Below, piece by piece: positions 23,460 through 36,375 of a DNA stretch of 64,000 bases. Source of the stretch: Ceratotherium simum simum (lineage: Eukaryota; Chordata; Mammalia; Perissodactyla; Rhinocerotidae); the NCBI RefSeq assembly GCF_000283155.1, contig NW_004454281.1:130066-194065 (forward strand), given 5' to 3'. Numbering within the stretch: the first letter of the stretch is position 1; the number at the start of each line of letters is the position of its first letter. A program made the translations under genes and the position numbers. The notes under the pieces were generated by a model. It saw nothing but the letters and a program-made list of their open reading frames with translations. It had not been told where the DNA came from and ran no database searches.

Positions 23460-24859
23460 GGAGCTGGCTGCTGGCCTGGGTGCTGTGGCTGCAGGCGTGG
23501 CAGGTGGCAGCGCCGTGCCCAGGCGCCTGTGTGTGCTACAACGAGCCCAAGGTGACAACAAGCTGCCCACAGCAGGGCCTGCAGGCCGTGCCCACTGACA
23601 TCCCGGCCGCCAGCCAGCGTGTCTTCCTGCATGGTAACCGCATTGCGCACGTGCCGGCCGCCAGCTTCCGCGCCTGCCACAACCTCACCATCCTGTGGCT
23701 GCACTCGAACACGCTGGCCCACATCGACGCTGCCGCCTTTGCTGGCCTGGCCCTCCTGGAGCAGCTGGACCTCAGTGACAATTCGCAGCTGCGCACTGTG
23801 GACCCCGCCACGTTCCATGGCCTGGGCCGCCTGCACACGCTGCACCTGGACCGCTGTGGCCTGCAGGAGCTGGGCCCCGGCCTGTTCCGTGGCCTGGTCG
23901 CCCTGCAGTACCTCTACCTGCAGGACAACAGGCTACAGGCGCTACCCGACGACACCTTCCGAGACCTGGGCAACCTCACACACCTCTTCCTGCACGGCAA
24001 CCGCATCCCCAGTGTGCCCGAGCGCGCCTTCTGTGGCCTGCACAGCCTCGACCGCCTCTTGCTGCACCAGAACCGCGTGGCCCGCGTGCACCCTCACGCC
24101 TTCCGCGACCTGGGCCGCCTCATGACGCTCTACCTGTTTGCCAACAACCTCTCGGTGCTGCCCGCAGAGGCCCTGGCGCCCCTCCGTGCCCTGCAGTACC
24201 TGCGGCTCAACGACAACCCCTGGGTGTGCGACTGCCGGGCGCGCCCGCTCTGGGCCTGGCTGCAGCAGTTCCGAGGCTCTTCGTCCGAACTGCCCTGCAG
24301 CCTGCCCCTACACCTGGCCGGCCGTGACCTCAAGCGCTTGGCCCCCACCGAGCTGGAGGGGTGCACCGTGGCCAGCAGGCCCTCCCATCCCGTCTGGAGC
24401 AGCGGGCCTGCGGACGAGGAACCCCTGGGACTGCCCAAGTGCTGCCAGCCAGACGCCACGGACAAGGCTTCGGTGCTGGAGGCCGGGAGTCCAGCCTCGG
24501 CCGGCAATGCACTCAAGGGACGTGTACCGTCCGGCGACAGCATGCCCAGCAATGGCTCCGGCCCGCGGCACATCAACGACTCCCCCTTCGGGACCCTGCC
24601 TGGCTCGGCCAAGCCCCCACTGACAGCGCTGCGGCCTGAGGACTCTGAGCCTCCCGGGCCACCCCCCACAGGCCCTCGCCGGAGACCAGGCTGCTCGCGT
24701 AAGAACCGCACGCGCAGTCAGTGCCGTCTGGGCCAGGCGGGCAGTGGGGGCGGCGGGGCCGGCGACGTGGAGGGCTCAGGCGCCCTGTCCAGCCTCGCCT
24801 GCAGCCTTGCACCCCTGGGCCTCGCACTGGTGCTCTGGACAGTGTTTGGGCCCTGCTGA
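23460..24859 (+). CDS. RTN4R: Reticulon-4 receptor (Nogo receptor NgR1), coding exon 2
   Basis: GPI-anchored neuronal surface receptor that binds Nogo-66, MAG and OMgp and, with p75NTR/TROY and LINGO1, activates RhoA to limit axon growth. Joined to 128-149 it gives 473 residues, the usual family length. Visible order: signal peptide 1-26; LRR N-terminal cap with Cys27, 31, 33, 43; leucine-rich repeats about 57-259 (repeated LxxLxLxxN such as [27 protein letters not shown]); C-terminal cap starting NPWVCDC (Cys264, 266) with Cys287, 309 and KCC at 335-336; a Pro/Gly/Ser-rich stalk with basic SRKNRTRS; and a hydrophobic GPI signal ending FGPC, with Ser447-Gly-Ala as expected omega site. N-glycosylation sequons at Asn82 and Asn179 are kept. 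The reading frame is uninterrupted and TGA is at 24857-24859. Signal-peptide residue 10 is Trp, where I recall Arg in human. Confidence 0.98.
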
Positions 24860-25131
24860 CTGGCCCCCAATTGCGAGGCCTCTCTCAGTAGCCAGGTGTA
24901 TGTACATATGGGGTCCCCTCCATGCCGCCAGCCAGCACCGGGTGGCAGGCCCTCCCTAACGGACGCTCCCGCCCCCCCGCTCCATCTCCACCCCGTCATG
25001 TTTACAGGGTGTAGTGCAGCATTTGTTCCAGAACGCTGCCTCCCACCTGGATCGCGGTATATAGAAATATGCATTTTATTTTACTTGTGTAAAAATACCG
25101 GATGATGTGGAATAAAGAGCTCTTTTCTTAA
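24860..25131 (+). other. RTN4R: RTN4R 3' untranslated region
   Basis: Short 3'UTR that becomes AT-rich at its end (ggtatatagaaatatgcatt near 25057). The right end is set about 15 bases after the AATAAA, at ctcttttctta, by analogy with other mammalian RTN4R mRNAs. The precise cleavage base is inferred. Confidence 0.75.
25111..25116 (+). terminator. RTN4R: RTN4R polyadenylation signal AATAAA
   Basis: Canonical hexamer 252 bases after the stop codon, followed by a T-rich tract and then GTGG/TCTC sequence that can serve as the downstream element. Confidence 0.85.
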
Positions 25132-28100
25132 GCTGTGGCCTCTCAGGCTGGGGGTACTGGGGACGGTGAGAGGCAGGGTGGCTGTGGAGGTGCAGCCCAG
25201 TCCCTGGCACATGGAGGCCTCGAGAAGGAAGGGAGTTGCCAGCCACACAGGTGGTGCAGCCTGGGCAGCTCGGCCCATCTCAGCCCAGCACTGTAGTGGC
25301 CACCAGGGGTGCATGGTGCCACAGCCCACCCCCAGCCACAAAGACTGATGTCCGTGAGCCTCCCCTGCCAGCTGGGCTGACAGCGGCGTCCGAGGAGAAG
25401 TGTGTGTCCAATGCAGACCACACGCCTGGCCCATGGAGCCGGATGTGGCTGCCTACGTGGGGACATCTGTGGTGGTGCTGCATGGGGCCTCTGGAGGTCC
25501 CAGCCTTCCACCCCAGCCAACCCAGCCCCAGCTGCCCTCTAGCTCCCATGTGACTTTGGGTGGTCCCAGGAGGAGCCTGGAGTGCTGAGGTCCAAGAGGA
25601 CCCTGTGCATGGGGCAGGGGTGGCCCTGATGGAGAGCTGGAGGGTGAGGCCAGGTCCCTCCCTTTTGAGGCCTGGCAGGGGCTGTGTGCACCCTCACACC
25701 ACTGCCCGTGGTCACATGCCAGACCTGCAGCCACACCTGCACGGGCATGTGCCCAGGGCGCCCTGCACGTATACCATGCCCGACCCCAGGCGCAGGCCAT
25801 GTGGGTCTGTGTGCCCCTGCAGACACGTGCACACACAACACAGGGGGAGCAGGGACACGTGTGCACACACATGCACGCGCAAACACAGAGTACACGCGGC
25901 ACAGGCAGAAATACGCACACACCGCTTTCTCCAGGCCTGGGCCTGTGAGGACTCAGAACAAAGGGAAGAGAGGCCACGTGGCCAAGGCTCCCCCTCCCCT
26001 CAGGGCAGGGCCTGGGGGAGCAGGGGGAGAGGGAGAAATGAGTGAGTTGGGGAGGGAGTGGGGAGCGTTCCTGGTGGAGCCAGATGGCCGTGGGGGTGGC
26101 CCAGGCTCCAGAAGCCTAGGGGAGGGAAGAGGGGGAGGGGCAACGTGCTCAGCAGCCAGGCCCCCTGGCTCCCCCACAGGCTCCTCTGTTCCCCGTGGGA
26201 GGTCAGACCCTCCCCCTGCCTGGGCAGAGTCAGGGTGCTGTGGGGGCACGTCCCGCCTCTCCGGGCTGGCCTTTACCGCTCCTCAGGCGGGGTCTCCCAC
26301 ACACTCCTTCTCCTCCAGGTGACCCTCGAGCCTGGGCCCACTGGCACTGCCCACCCCCTGCATGGGCGCTGGCAGTTTGCCCCTCCTTGCAGTGGACGCC
26401 AGCATATCTGAGCTCCAAGGCCCAGCTGCCTTGCCCCTAGGCTGAGAGCAGGCTGCTCAGGCAGGCCCCACACGGGCTCCCGCCCTTGCCTCTCTGGGCC
26501 CAGGAGACCTCAGTGCCCCGCTTGGAGCCTCAGCAGAGGCGGCTCTGTGGCGTCTGGCGGCAACGTGTTGGGCAGCCTCTGCCCCATGCCTGAAGGCCCA
26601 CCTTCAGCACCCCCTGGCACCCTGTCTCTGGGACTGCACAGCCAGAACCGGACTTTGGTGGGCAGAGGGAGCATGGGCAGAAGTTTCTTTATCCAGTTTT
26701 CTCCTGAGCAACCCCTGCCATGCCCAGGCAGATGCAGCCAAACTGCTAGATCTGGGTGGGGGGGCCTCCAAGCTGAGGCTGGGGGGCTGTTTCACAACAC
26801 AGTGGCCCGTGGGCTCCCACCACCCCCCTGGCAGCCAGGAAACCACAGACACCCATTTGCAGAGTTTTGAGGCCCACCTGAGCTCCTCAGCTTGCATGCC
26901 TCCCGGGACAGGGTACTCACTACCTCTCTCGAGCCTGCTCTTCATTGAGAGGTGCCTGTCTGCCCTCAGGGCATTTTTAAGGCTGACTGTGCCTGTCACC
27001 ACAAGCTGGTCCTCAGGAGACCCACACTGAGCTGTGACTTGGCTGACCTCCCCAGATACCCTCCATGGGCCCTGCCTCCACAGCCACATGCTCCTCCTGG
27101 CACTGCCAGAGCCCCAGCCCATCCCTTGGGGTACATCCTCCTGTCTCCCAGGAGGGGAAAGCTGAGGCCATGGTGGGGAGTGGGGACAAGGGTCTGAGGG
27201 CAAAGCAGGAGGAAGGGTGAGCCCAGGTGGACCAGGGGCATGTTGGGGAGGTCCCGCAGGCCTTGGGGACTTTCTCCCGAGGAGGACAGGAGTGGCATCT
27301 GACTTCCTGAGAATTGTGGGGGCTTGTGCAGTGGGGCAACGGGGGACAAACAATCTGGCCAGGTTCGAGGATGGGGGTGGGGGGACCGGGAGGGATGTGG
27401 CCACATTCTGAGTTGGACCTGGCAGAGGTGGCAGGCGGGGCTCTCAGTGTCTGCCCTGAGCAGCCGGCATGGGCCCCATCCCTGAGTGGGGTGCCAGGAG
27501 GAGCGGCCGCTGTCGCCGGAGCCCAGGAGACATCTGGGCGGGGGCGTCGCGTGGGCTGTGCAGGCTGAGCTCAGGAGAGGGGCCCGGCTGGAGGACAATT
27601 TGGGAGTCGTGAGCATTTGGGTGATATTTACAGACCAGGAAGAGATGAGATCACCGGCCTGTGCTGGCGAGGGGCCGGGAGGGGGTGGGCGTGCTGGGCC
27701 CAGGGCAACGGGCTTGGCTCCTGCCTGTCCCCACCAGGACCCCAGCCTCTCACCCTGGCCCTGCTTGTTCCTTGAGGTCGGGCCCACTGGACCCAGGCAG
27801 GCAGGCGGCTGATTCTGATGTCCAGCCTCCGTCTCCCGGAACTTGAGACCTGCGTAGGAAGCTGATTAAAGACATGAGGAGCAGTGGTGAGCATGTCAGC
27901 CTCCCCCGACGCCAACTGCTGGTTTACCACGGACGCCCCGGCCCCTGTCCAAGGATGCCGGGCCAGCCACAGGGAACCTGTGCACAGAAACCTTCACAGC
28001 TCCCAGGCCAGTCCTCATGTCCCAGGCCCTGGCCACACTGGCACCACGTGTGCCGTCGTTGGAGGGTGACACTCAGGGCCAGGGCTCACTGTGGGTGAAT

Positions 28101-28324
28101 GGGGCAGGCAACCAGCCCTCCCAGGGTCCTGGGCTCGGGGTTGGGCTGCTCCCGTGGGTCACTTCTCTGCCAGCCCTGACCCTGGGGCCCTGGGAGGGCA
28201 TTGAGACATGACTTCGGGCCCTCTGCGGGCCGAGAGGTCCCTGGGGACACCCTGTGCTGCCACCCACCCAGGGGCTGCAAGGTTGGCCTGCGTCCTTGGA
28301 TGGGAGCACCTGACCCCATTTATC
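25132..28324. other. RTN4R downstream flank, no gene seen
   Basis: GC-rich intergenic DNA. Apart from the CA-rich tract at 25690-25925 I see no named repeat and no supportable exon. The long frames on both strands (for example 26604-27404 and 26996-27787, minus) overlap each other, lack domains, and are explained by low stop density. Confidence 0.6.
25690..25925. repeat. CA-rich degenerate microsatellite
   Basis: Many cacac and acacgtg words, densest at 25820-25920, with no constant unit. Confidence 0.65.
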
Positions 28325-28400
28325 TGGCTGCCCCAGGCTTTGCACAGTAATTGGAAGATTACTAATTTAATCCTTAAATTAGTTCTGAAATAATAGAAGC
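28325..28400. promoter_or_regulatory. AT-rich block with 8-bp inverted TAATT repeat
   Basis: ctaattta (28362-28369) and taaattag (28375-28382) form a perfect inverted repeat around atcct. An extra taattgg sits just upstream (28348). Two opposed TAATT cores five bases apart are the form bound by paired-class homeodomain dimers. No repeat family recognised. Function inferred only. Confidence 0.3.
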
Positions 28401-31400
28401 AACAGAGCGTTCAGCAGTTGGTGGTAGACTGAGGTCCAGTGAGACTGAGAACATGCCGGAAATGTGTTTACAGGGAAGTAAGTGTTTATTTGCTGGATGA
28501 GCTGGGGCCAGGGACAGCCTGGGCGCCTACCCCAGCTCTCGGCCGCCCAGGCGTGGGGTGGGCACCCCACACACCTCGTCTCCTTTGTGTCCTCACAGGA
28601 AAAGGCTGCTGATGCCCTTGGTGTGCAGGTCGAGGATGCTGAGGGCCAGATGTGTGATGTGACGTGTCTGGGCAGGATTGGACCCACCTGAGGCCACCCT
28701 TGTTCAAACACACCTGCTGCAAATGGCCTTGCCCTTGGTCCTGCCTCGCTCCCACCCCTCACTCTTTCCCACCCTGTGCTGGGCTGAGGCTGCCCTGGAA
28801 ACGTGGACGACAGGCCTGGCCCCATGCACGTTACAGCCTGGGGCTTGGCAGGGCTCCCCACTCAAGGACTGGGCAGCCCCAGGGAGACAGCCTTCTGGAT
28901 GCGGCCCTCCCCACGTGGCCAGGCTGGAATCCAAGGGGAATCTGGGGGTCCTGCCCCATCTCCCCACGCTACTGCCCACCCCAGCTCCCAGCCACAGAAT
29001 GCCTCGGGATCCTCTTGCGAGTACCGTCCACTTTGCTTCAACACTCAGCTCTGACACGACCCCCTCTTCCAGGAAGCCCTCCATGGTACCCCAGGCTGAT
29101 CCCCACGCAGCCAGATGGTCATGGAATGGATCCACAGGGCTCAGACCCCACACGGCCAGGGCTTGCAGAGGTCTGGAACTGAGTCCTGGCCCAGGGCAGG
29201 TCCCCACTTCTGACTGGCCCTCAGTTTTCCTGCCTGTTGGGAGAGATGTGTAAACCCTCATGGAAGGGGCCCCTGTGGCTCATGAAGCCGCTGTGAGAGG
29301 GGCCCAGCTTGGGGCTCACAGACTGCCAAGACGGCGAGGCCCCCAGCAGAGGGGCCAGATGGGCGTCCTGCTCCATCCCCCCAGGGCTTCCTCCCTCCAT
29401 CCAGCAGGCCTGTCTTCTTTGCCCGCGGACCTTGGCATGGAGCACACACTTGGATTCCCAGGCCCAGCAGGCTGAGGGAGTCCCCGGAGCCTGTGCTGTA
29501 AGTCGTGGGGCCAGCAGGCTGGGCCACTGGAGCACACTTCACCCCTGTCGGGCACTGGAGCCTGCTGCAGGGACCCCTCACCTGGACATCAGCTGAGTGC
29601 TCAGCCTGCCCACCATCCTGGGCATTGCACACACAGCATTTCCTTCCTTCCTGCAGCTGATCGCACGGCAGGGCCAGCAGGGGCCTGCTGCCCACAGGGG
29701 GAGGACGGGACTCAGAGCCTGCTCCAGGCACAGACCCCCTCCAGACCTGCAAAGGGACAAACTGGCCGTGAGGCCACGTTCCAGGCCAAGCCCGACTCAG
29801 GGTGACCACACAGGCCGGGGCCGTGGTGCTGTTGCCTCCATGCCTGCCATGCCCAGGGGAGCCTGTGGCCCTTCGCTCCCACTGCTGGGGCTGGTCTGTT
29901 CAGGGACCCAGGCGGGGTTCATGGACGGCTTTTGCCCTGCCCTGCCTGCGTGGACCCTGGTCTGTTGGGGACAGATGTGTCCAAGGGGCGAAGACGCCCC
30001 CCAGACCTGCTCCCGCACGAGGTTCACTGGAGCACAAAGACTTTTGCAGATTTCCCCACCGCATTAGGCTCATTCTGTAAAAATGCACCCCAATTAACAC
30101 AACCAAACAGAAGCACCCAGAGCTGCCCTCCAGAAATAGGACGTGCACAGGGTGAGAACTGCTGTGCGGCAAAGCAGGGAGGCCCAGCATCCTCTGCCCC
30201 CACAGCGGCATCCGGGGCGCCTCAGTGTCCTTGCCAGCTGTCGTGGGCATTCCAGGCAGCAAGCGCAGTGCCTGGCACTCAGCACTCTCCACCCTAACGA
30301 GGTCTATGGATACTCCAAGACCTGGCTCTGGGGCTACCTCCCTCTGGAAGGTGGCCTTGACTGCGCTCCTCAGCCCTGGAGTCTGAGCCTTTACCCAGAG
30401 CTCCTCTCGCCCTGCTGACAGAACCCTAATTACATTGGTTATTGACTCAACCATCCCAAAACACGGCCCAGGGTGATCCGGTCTCCCGCCGGTGACAGGC
30501 AAGTGTCAGGCACATGCTGGTCTCTCCTGGAAAGGCTTCCTTGGTCTGGAGAGAGGACGTGGGAACGACTATGACACCTAGAAAAGTGTCCACCATCCTG
30601 GGACCACAGGGCCAGTGTGAGCCAGAGCCGGGCCCCGAGGACAGACGGCACCGCCCAGGGGTCCTTGACCTCGGCCAGCCCTGAGCCTGCTCCTCCTCCT
30701 GATGACCAAGACGTGAGCCTCCTACCATGCCGCCCATTGTCTGTCTCCTGTGGCCCCTGGGGCTGGGTCCCACTGTCACCAGTGGGTACAAATAGGGGAC
30801 TGGGTCTTGCAGAGAAGGAAAAGCTGGGGAGGGCATTGGGGGCCAATGCAGCACGGATAGGAGAGGGCCACAACCAAGGACCCAGGGCCAGCAGCCCTTG
30901 TCTTCCACCCAAAACACTGCTGGAAGGCGTCGGGGAGCGAGGAGCAGTGGGTGCTCCAGATGAAGGGCTTTCCTTGAGAGCCTGAAAATATGCTCCGCCC
31001 CGTGGAAAGCCAGCCTGCATGTGTCATAGCTGCTCAGTCCCTGAGGGCCTTGTGGAAGGAGCAACTCACACTTCCCCACCCCACCTGGTCAAGCAGGTAT
31101 CAGAACGGCCATCCTGGCAGAAGGAACAGCCTGTGCGGGGCCCTGAGGCAGGAGAGGATGACTTAGCTTGAGCCTCAGGAGACTTGGTGGGGTGGGGCGC
31201 AGGGTGGGGACCTAACTCAGGTGTGTGGGCTCACCTGTTGGCTTTACCTGTTGCTCACGCAGGGTAGGGCGAGGTCCCCCTGGGGAACCCAGTGAGGGGT
31301 GCTGGGCTGGGCCAGGGCAAGGCTGAGGATGGGGAGGGAGACGACTGGATGTTTGTGGAAGGACAAGGCTGTAGGCTTTGCCTCACCTGCCTCTGGGGTC

Positions 31401-34400
31401 CCAGAGCCTCCTTGCTCCCAGCTGGCCTCCAGCTCAGCTGTCTTCATATCAAGCTGGAGACTTGAGTAGGCGCTCAATAATGCAGGATTTGACTTGCAAA
31501 ATCCGTGCAAAGCAGTGCTAATAAGAGAGTGTGCTCACGTGGGGGTGGGGACTGAAATCCAGGCTTCAGGGCAGGAGAACACCCAGGATCTGGCCCATAG
31601 GGGAGTTGGGGGTGGGGCAGGGAGTCTCAGGGGACCCTGGGCCTGTTGCCCTGGCCTCTGCCCCCTCAGGGCCCAGGGACATAGAGTGCTGTGAGCAGGC
31701 AGGCAGCCCGAATAGGGGGACAGTGCCCCTCACTTCCAGTCCCAGAGCCTTGACTGGCAAAGCCGTTGGGAACAGAGTGGAGGGACCCAGCCCCAGGCAT
31801 GTAGTGCCCCCTTCCCCTCCCTGAGACCTTGTGGGGAGGGGCTGGAGGAAGGCTTGCCTGGCACCTCTCACACACAATCTTGGCTCTGGGGACCTCGCAC
31901 ACCCCTCCTGCCCCAGCCAGGCCCCCCACTGCCATAGTTCCAAGTGTGAGTGGTCCTCAGTCCTGACAATAGCAGCTCATCCTCCCTCCACCTGGGTCCC
32001 CCACTAGGCCTTGGGGGCTGGCAGGGCGGGCTGGGCAGGGAGCAGGGGCTGAGCACCCAGCAGGGGCTGAGCTGGGCACATGGATGGGGTGGCCTGACGG
32101 TGGCATGTGGGGTAAGGTGCTGCATCGGGGGGGTGCATCTCCAAGGAATAGGCTATGGCCCGCGTGGCTGGGGTCAGGGGTGAGGAAATTTCGGCCCTGT
32201 CCAGGGTAAGATGGGGAGTTGGGGGTCCACAGACCCTGAGGAACTCCTTGGTAGACCCCCTCCAACGTGTAAGGTCTGTGCCGGGGTGGGGGATGGAGGG
32301 AAGGGGAGAGAGGGCTGGCCAGGGATCCTGCTGAACCCTGGGTCTCAGCAACCTTCCCTCCTCCCCCTCCCAACACATCCGCATCACATCGCTGGCCACA
32401 CTGGGCCATGTGCCTGCCCTTGGCACCAGGGAGGACGCCCTAAGGCCTGGTCCCAGGCACAGTCCATGCTGCACACTGTGGCCAGCTGTTCGTTTAGCCA
32501 GGAAATTCCTCAATTACAGCTCTGTCGCCAAGGCCAGCTGTGTGCTGGCCACATGCAGCCATCTCCGGGAGGGGCGCTGACTTGAGGAGCAGGGAGCACC
32601 CTGAGAAGGCACGTGGGACCCGAGAGAGGTTTCACCCACTAGAGGCTTTCCCAGAGACCTGCCAGCCCGGCTGCAGGGGTGGTAGGGGTCCTGGCCCCTA
32701 GCCCCAGCTGCCCACAGTGGATCCATGTCCTCCTGTGTCCCGCCCAAGGTGCTATGCCCACCCTCCACCTCCCCTCTGCACCTGGCTGGAGTCTGTGCAC
32801 CTGAGTCTGGCACCCAGCCAGCACCTGAACACACAGGTTTTGGGGTCTGACAGGCGTGGCACCAAGTGGGCACCTGGGGGGAAATGCTCCCTCTCCCGCA
32901 CCCAGCATTGTCGCTGCAGAGTCATGCAGTCCACCTGCTGGCACCAGTGACCAGAGGCGGCGTGTGGCCACCCCTGCACTCTGCCCAGCCTGCCCAGCCC
33001 CCTCACTTCCCCTCCTAACTGGGCCTTCTCCTGGACAGAGTGTCACTCAGGCGCCTCAGTGCCCATTCTGTCAACGTCGGCACAATCTTTGCTCACTGAA
33101 GCCTGGTGGAGTGGAGAGGCCGGTGCAGCAGAAATAGCTTCAGGCCCACGGGAACGTGCAGCAAGAGCGGGGAGGGGCATGGATCCTACTGTGATGGGGA
33201 CAGCCTGGGGCCGCCAAGGCTGCCTGGACCTCCTCTGCTCAGGCCAGGGCTTGGTCCAGGGCCCGGCCACCTCCACAAGACTCAGGGAGGCCCTGCGCCC
33301 CGCTCAGGGCATGTCGGCACTGGGCCAAGCGCACGCGCACAATTAGCTTCGAGGACCCAGCCTGGGCAGCAAGACACGAGGGGACCCAGCGTCAACTGCT
33401 GTCCCATCTCCTCTGTGAGAGCACTCCTCCCTCCACAGACTGCCTTCCTAGCCCCGCCCAACTCCAAGATCCCCCATTCCTGTTAAAGAGGTGGGCGGGC
33501 CGTCGCTGGAGGGTGGATCAGTAGTCTGGGGGCTCTGGGGTGAGCAGGTGCCCTTGGTGACTCCTATAATTGGGCACATTTGGGACACGGACCCCAAAGT
33601 GCTGCCCTCCAAATGGAGAGAATTAAGCAGGAAAAATCAAGAATAAATGTCGTTATTTTGTAACCTGGGAAACCACAGATAGAAGCTCTGAAAGGAGCAC
33701 AGAGGGCCAGCGAAGAGACTGGGCAGGGCTGTCGGGCTGGCCTCCTGCTGCTGGGGGGCACTGGGGGTCACTTCGCCTCCCCAGGCCTTGGTTTCCTTGT
33801 CTATGAGAGGGGGTAGTGGTGACACTCACAGCCACGCCCTCAGGGACTCCCCGCCCTCCCAGCTCAGCCACACACACTGGCCAAGAAACCCAGCGCCGTG
33901 GGCCGTGCGGGAGAGGGGCTGGCTGCGGGCGCACAAACCACACGTGCACACACAAACTGTCGCGTGTGCCACGAGTGTGCAGTGTGCAGAGGAGGTGGAG
34001 CATGGCAGCAGCGCGTCGCTCACCCTGTCAGCGCTCGGCAGGGATGCGGTGGATCCGTTCTCTCCTGGGCTCCCCTTGCCCGGTGTGTGTCCCCTTCGTC
34101 TAAGACCTCCTCCTGTCACCACGCAGCCCACAGCAGCGGCTGGCAGCAGACGCATCGTCGGCCCAGGGACGTTCGCCCGGGGACTGGGAGTCCCAGCACA
34201 GATCTCCATGGAGGGACCTCAGCTCCTGGGACGTGCACTCCTGCCCCAGGGACTGAGCTCTCTGAGCAGCCAGCCTGGGGAAGCACCACTAATGCCCACC
34301 CCAGATGCGCTGTCACCTCCAGGTACTCACTGGTGCTCAGCGCTAGGACACAGAGGGGGCAGCAGGGCTCCCCTCATAGCCACCCCTTGTCTGCGGGCTG

Positions 34401-36252
34401 ACCCCCAGCAGCAAACCCTGCTCAGCCGGGAAGGCTGCCCTTAGGCTCGACTGGGGTCTACAGTGTTGACCTCCTTCTCCCTTGGCACTGCCCACCTGGC
34501 TGTGGAGTCCCTGCACCCCATTCACAGAGGATGGTGGTTTGGAGAGGCCCACTCCCAGAAGGCTCCAGAAGCCAAGGCCTGCTCGCATGCTCACATGGAC
34601 TCTTCATTGTCACGTGGTGTGTTGACAGTTTGCTCAGCATTAAATGTGGAAGCTGCTCCTGACACTTCAGCAAATCCCAGCCCAAAGGGCAGTCACTCCA
34701 GCGCACGTGGAAGGTGGCGGGAGGATCGGCTTGGCCTGGGGTGGGTGCCCAGCTGCAAACGTCCATCCCCGGCCGAGTCCTAGCCCAGAGCACCCTGAGA
34801 GCTCGGGGCCTCTCTGGAGACGGGCATAGGGGGCAGGTGCAGGGGGCCATGTTGGCCCCACAGTAAGGTGAAGAAGAGACTGGGACGAAGCCCCCAACCC
34901 GGCCCCAGAACCCGATAGGGGGCTGTGGGACTGCGGCACCCAGACACAGCCAGGTTCTGCCTGGGTCCTGGGGGCTGTCCAGTGATGTGGCCAAGGAGTC
35001 AAAGGCCCAGCTGCAGTCATGGGGAACGTCCCCCAGGTGCCTGGTGGGGATGATCACAGAGGACATTGCCATGCTCCTTCTGGCCCCTTATGGAGCAGCT
35101 CTGCTCTGAGGCTCACATGCCTCAGGAGGCACAGGTCTACAGAGCTGTTGCTGGTGCCTCCACCACCACCCCCTTACGGTGCACTCTTTCCTGGCACACC
35201 CTCCCTCCTCTTCTGGGCCTGTGCTCATGGCCCACCTTCTCAACAGGGCCTCCTTGACTTCCTAGCTGCACCCCACGGTCTCCCTCACACGGTCCTCCTC
35301 TGACACTCTCGAGTTCACTGTGTGCACCCGGCCTCAGCCCCACAGAGCGCTGTCCTATCTCAATTACCACTGCACTCTCCCAGGACAGCGCCCAGAGGCC
35401 TCAGTGACCACCCATGACAGTGGCCGAGAGGATGTGGACCTAGGGGGTCAGAGGTGCCTCAGAGTCCTGGAAGTGGCTGGAGGGAACATGCCAGCCCCTA
35501 ATGCATCCTCTGCCCATCCTGACCCTGGGTCCCCCCACAGGAAGCCAAGAGGAGGCTGGATCCAGCAGAATCGCTGCCCCAGGGGGTGGTTCAGACATGC
35601 TGGCTGTAAGCGCTGCTGGTTTCTTAAAGAGCAGAAGAAATTGTTTTAACAGCAGAGCAGTTCTACTCTGTGCAGCTTGGGGCTGAGGGCCTTGGGAGTT
35701 CCGTTCCCCCTGGCTGGCCCTCACCCTGGAGCTGCACATGAGAGCATGGTGGCCCAGTGAGCCTCGGGACCCAGGTCAGCCTGTCCAGTGAGTGGTGGAT
35801 GCCGCCCAGGCCTGGGCTGAGTCCCGAGACCCTCACAGGCCCCAAGCAAGGCCTGGAGTCTTGTTCCCCATCCTCACTGAGAACATGGTTCCTGGCCACC
35901 ATCTCCAACTTCCTCCTCCTCCGTCTTCACCCCTACCCCACTGCTGCTATGCTGGCGGATCTGCTGACATGGGGGGTTTGCGGAGGCCTGGGCATGCCCA
36001 GCCTTCAGGACCACACTGTGCAGTCCCGTGCCCTGGGGCTCCTGCCACGGGGAGCTCCCAGGAACCCTGCAGGTGGGGTGAGGCCTCAGAGCCTCTCCCA
36101 AAGCAGAAAGCTGTGGCTGCCCTTTGGCTTTGGAGAAGGTGAGCCAGGCCCAGGGACCAGGGACCAATTATTGCTACAGCAGCCGGCTCTCCCTGCCCGG
36201 GGCCCCTGCGTCCTCACTGCAGGCCCCTGCATGGGGATCCAGAGCAAATTTT
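28401..36252. other. intergenic stretch with old repeats, no gene
   Basis: GC-rich. MIR-like cores are visible near 29175-29250 and 33735-33810, and L2-like words near 31085-31160 and 35205-35395. AT-richer unique patches at 33545-33670 and 34605-34675 may be conserved elements. A short CA-rich run is near 33940. No exon with splice sites, no RNA gene. Confidence 0.55.
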
Positions 36253-36375
36253 GAGTGTGCGTCTGTGAACATGATGGCATGGGGGCACGTGTGTGATTGT
36301 GGACACTGTACATCTGTGAACGTGCTACGTGAGTGGGCATGCCTGTGTGTGCATGCACGTGTCTGCCTGTGAGGC
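36253..36375. repeat. TG-rich degenerate microsatellite
   Basis: gtgtgcgtctgtgaacatg/catctgtgaacgtgc words recur at about 50-60 base spacing within TG-rich DNA up to gcatgcacgtgtctgcctgtg. Confidence 0.6.

Noticed and set aside
23619..24125. Other-frame open reading frames over RTN4R exon 2 (also minus 23456-23845 and 24130-24711)
   Set aside because: Shadows of the LRR-coding sequence, produced by its high GC content and repeat periodicity.
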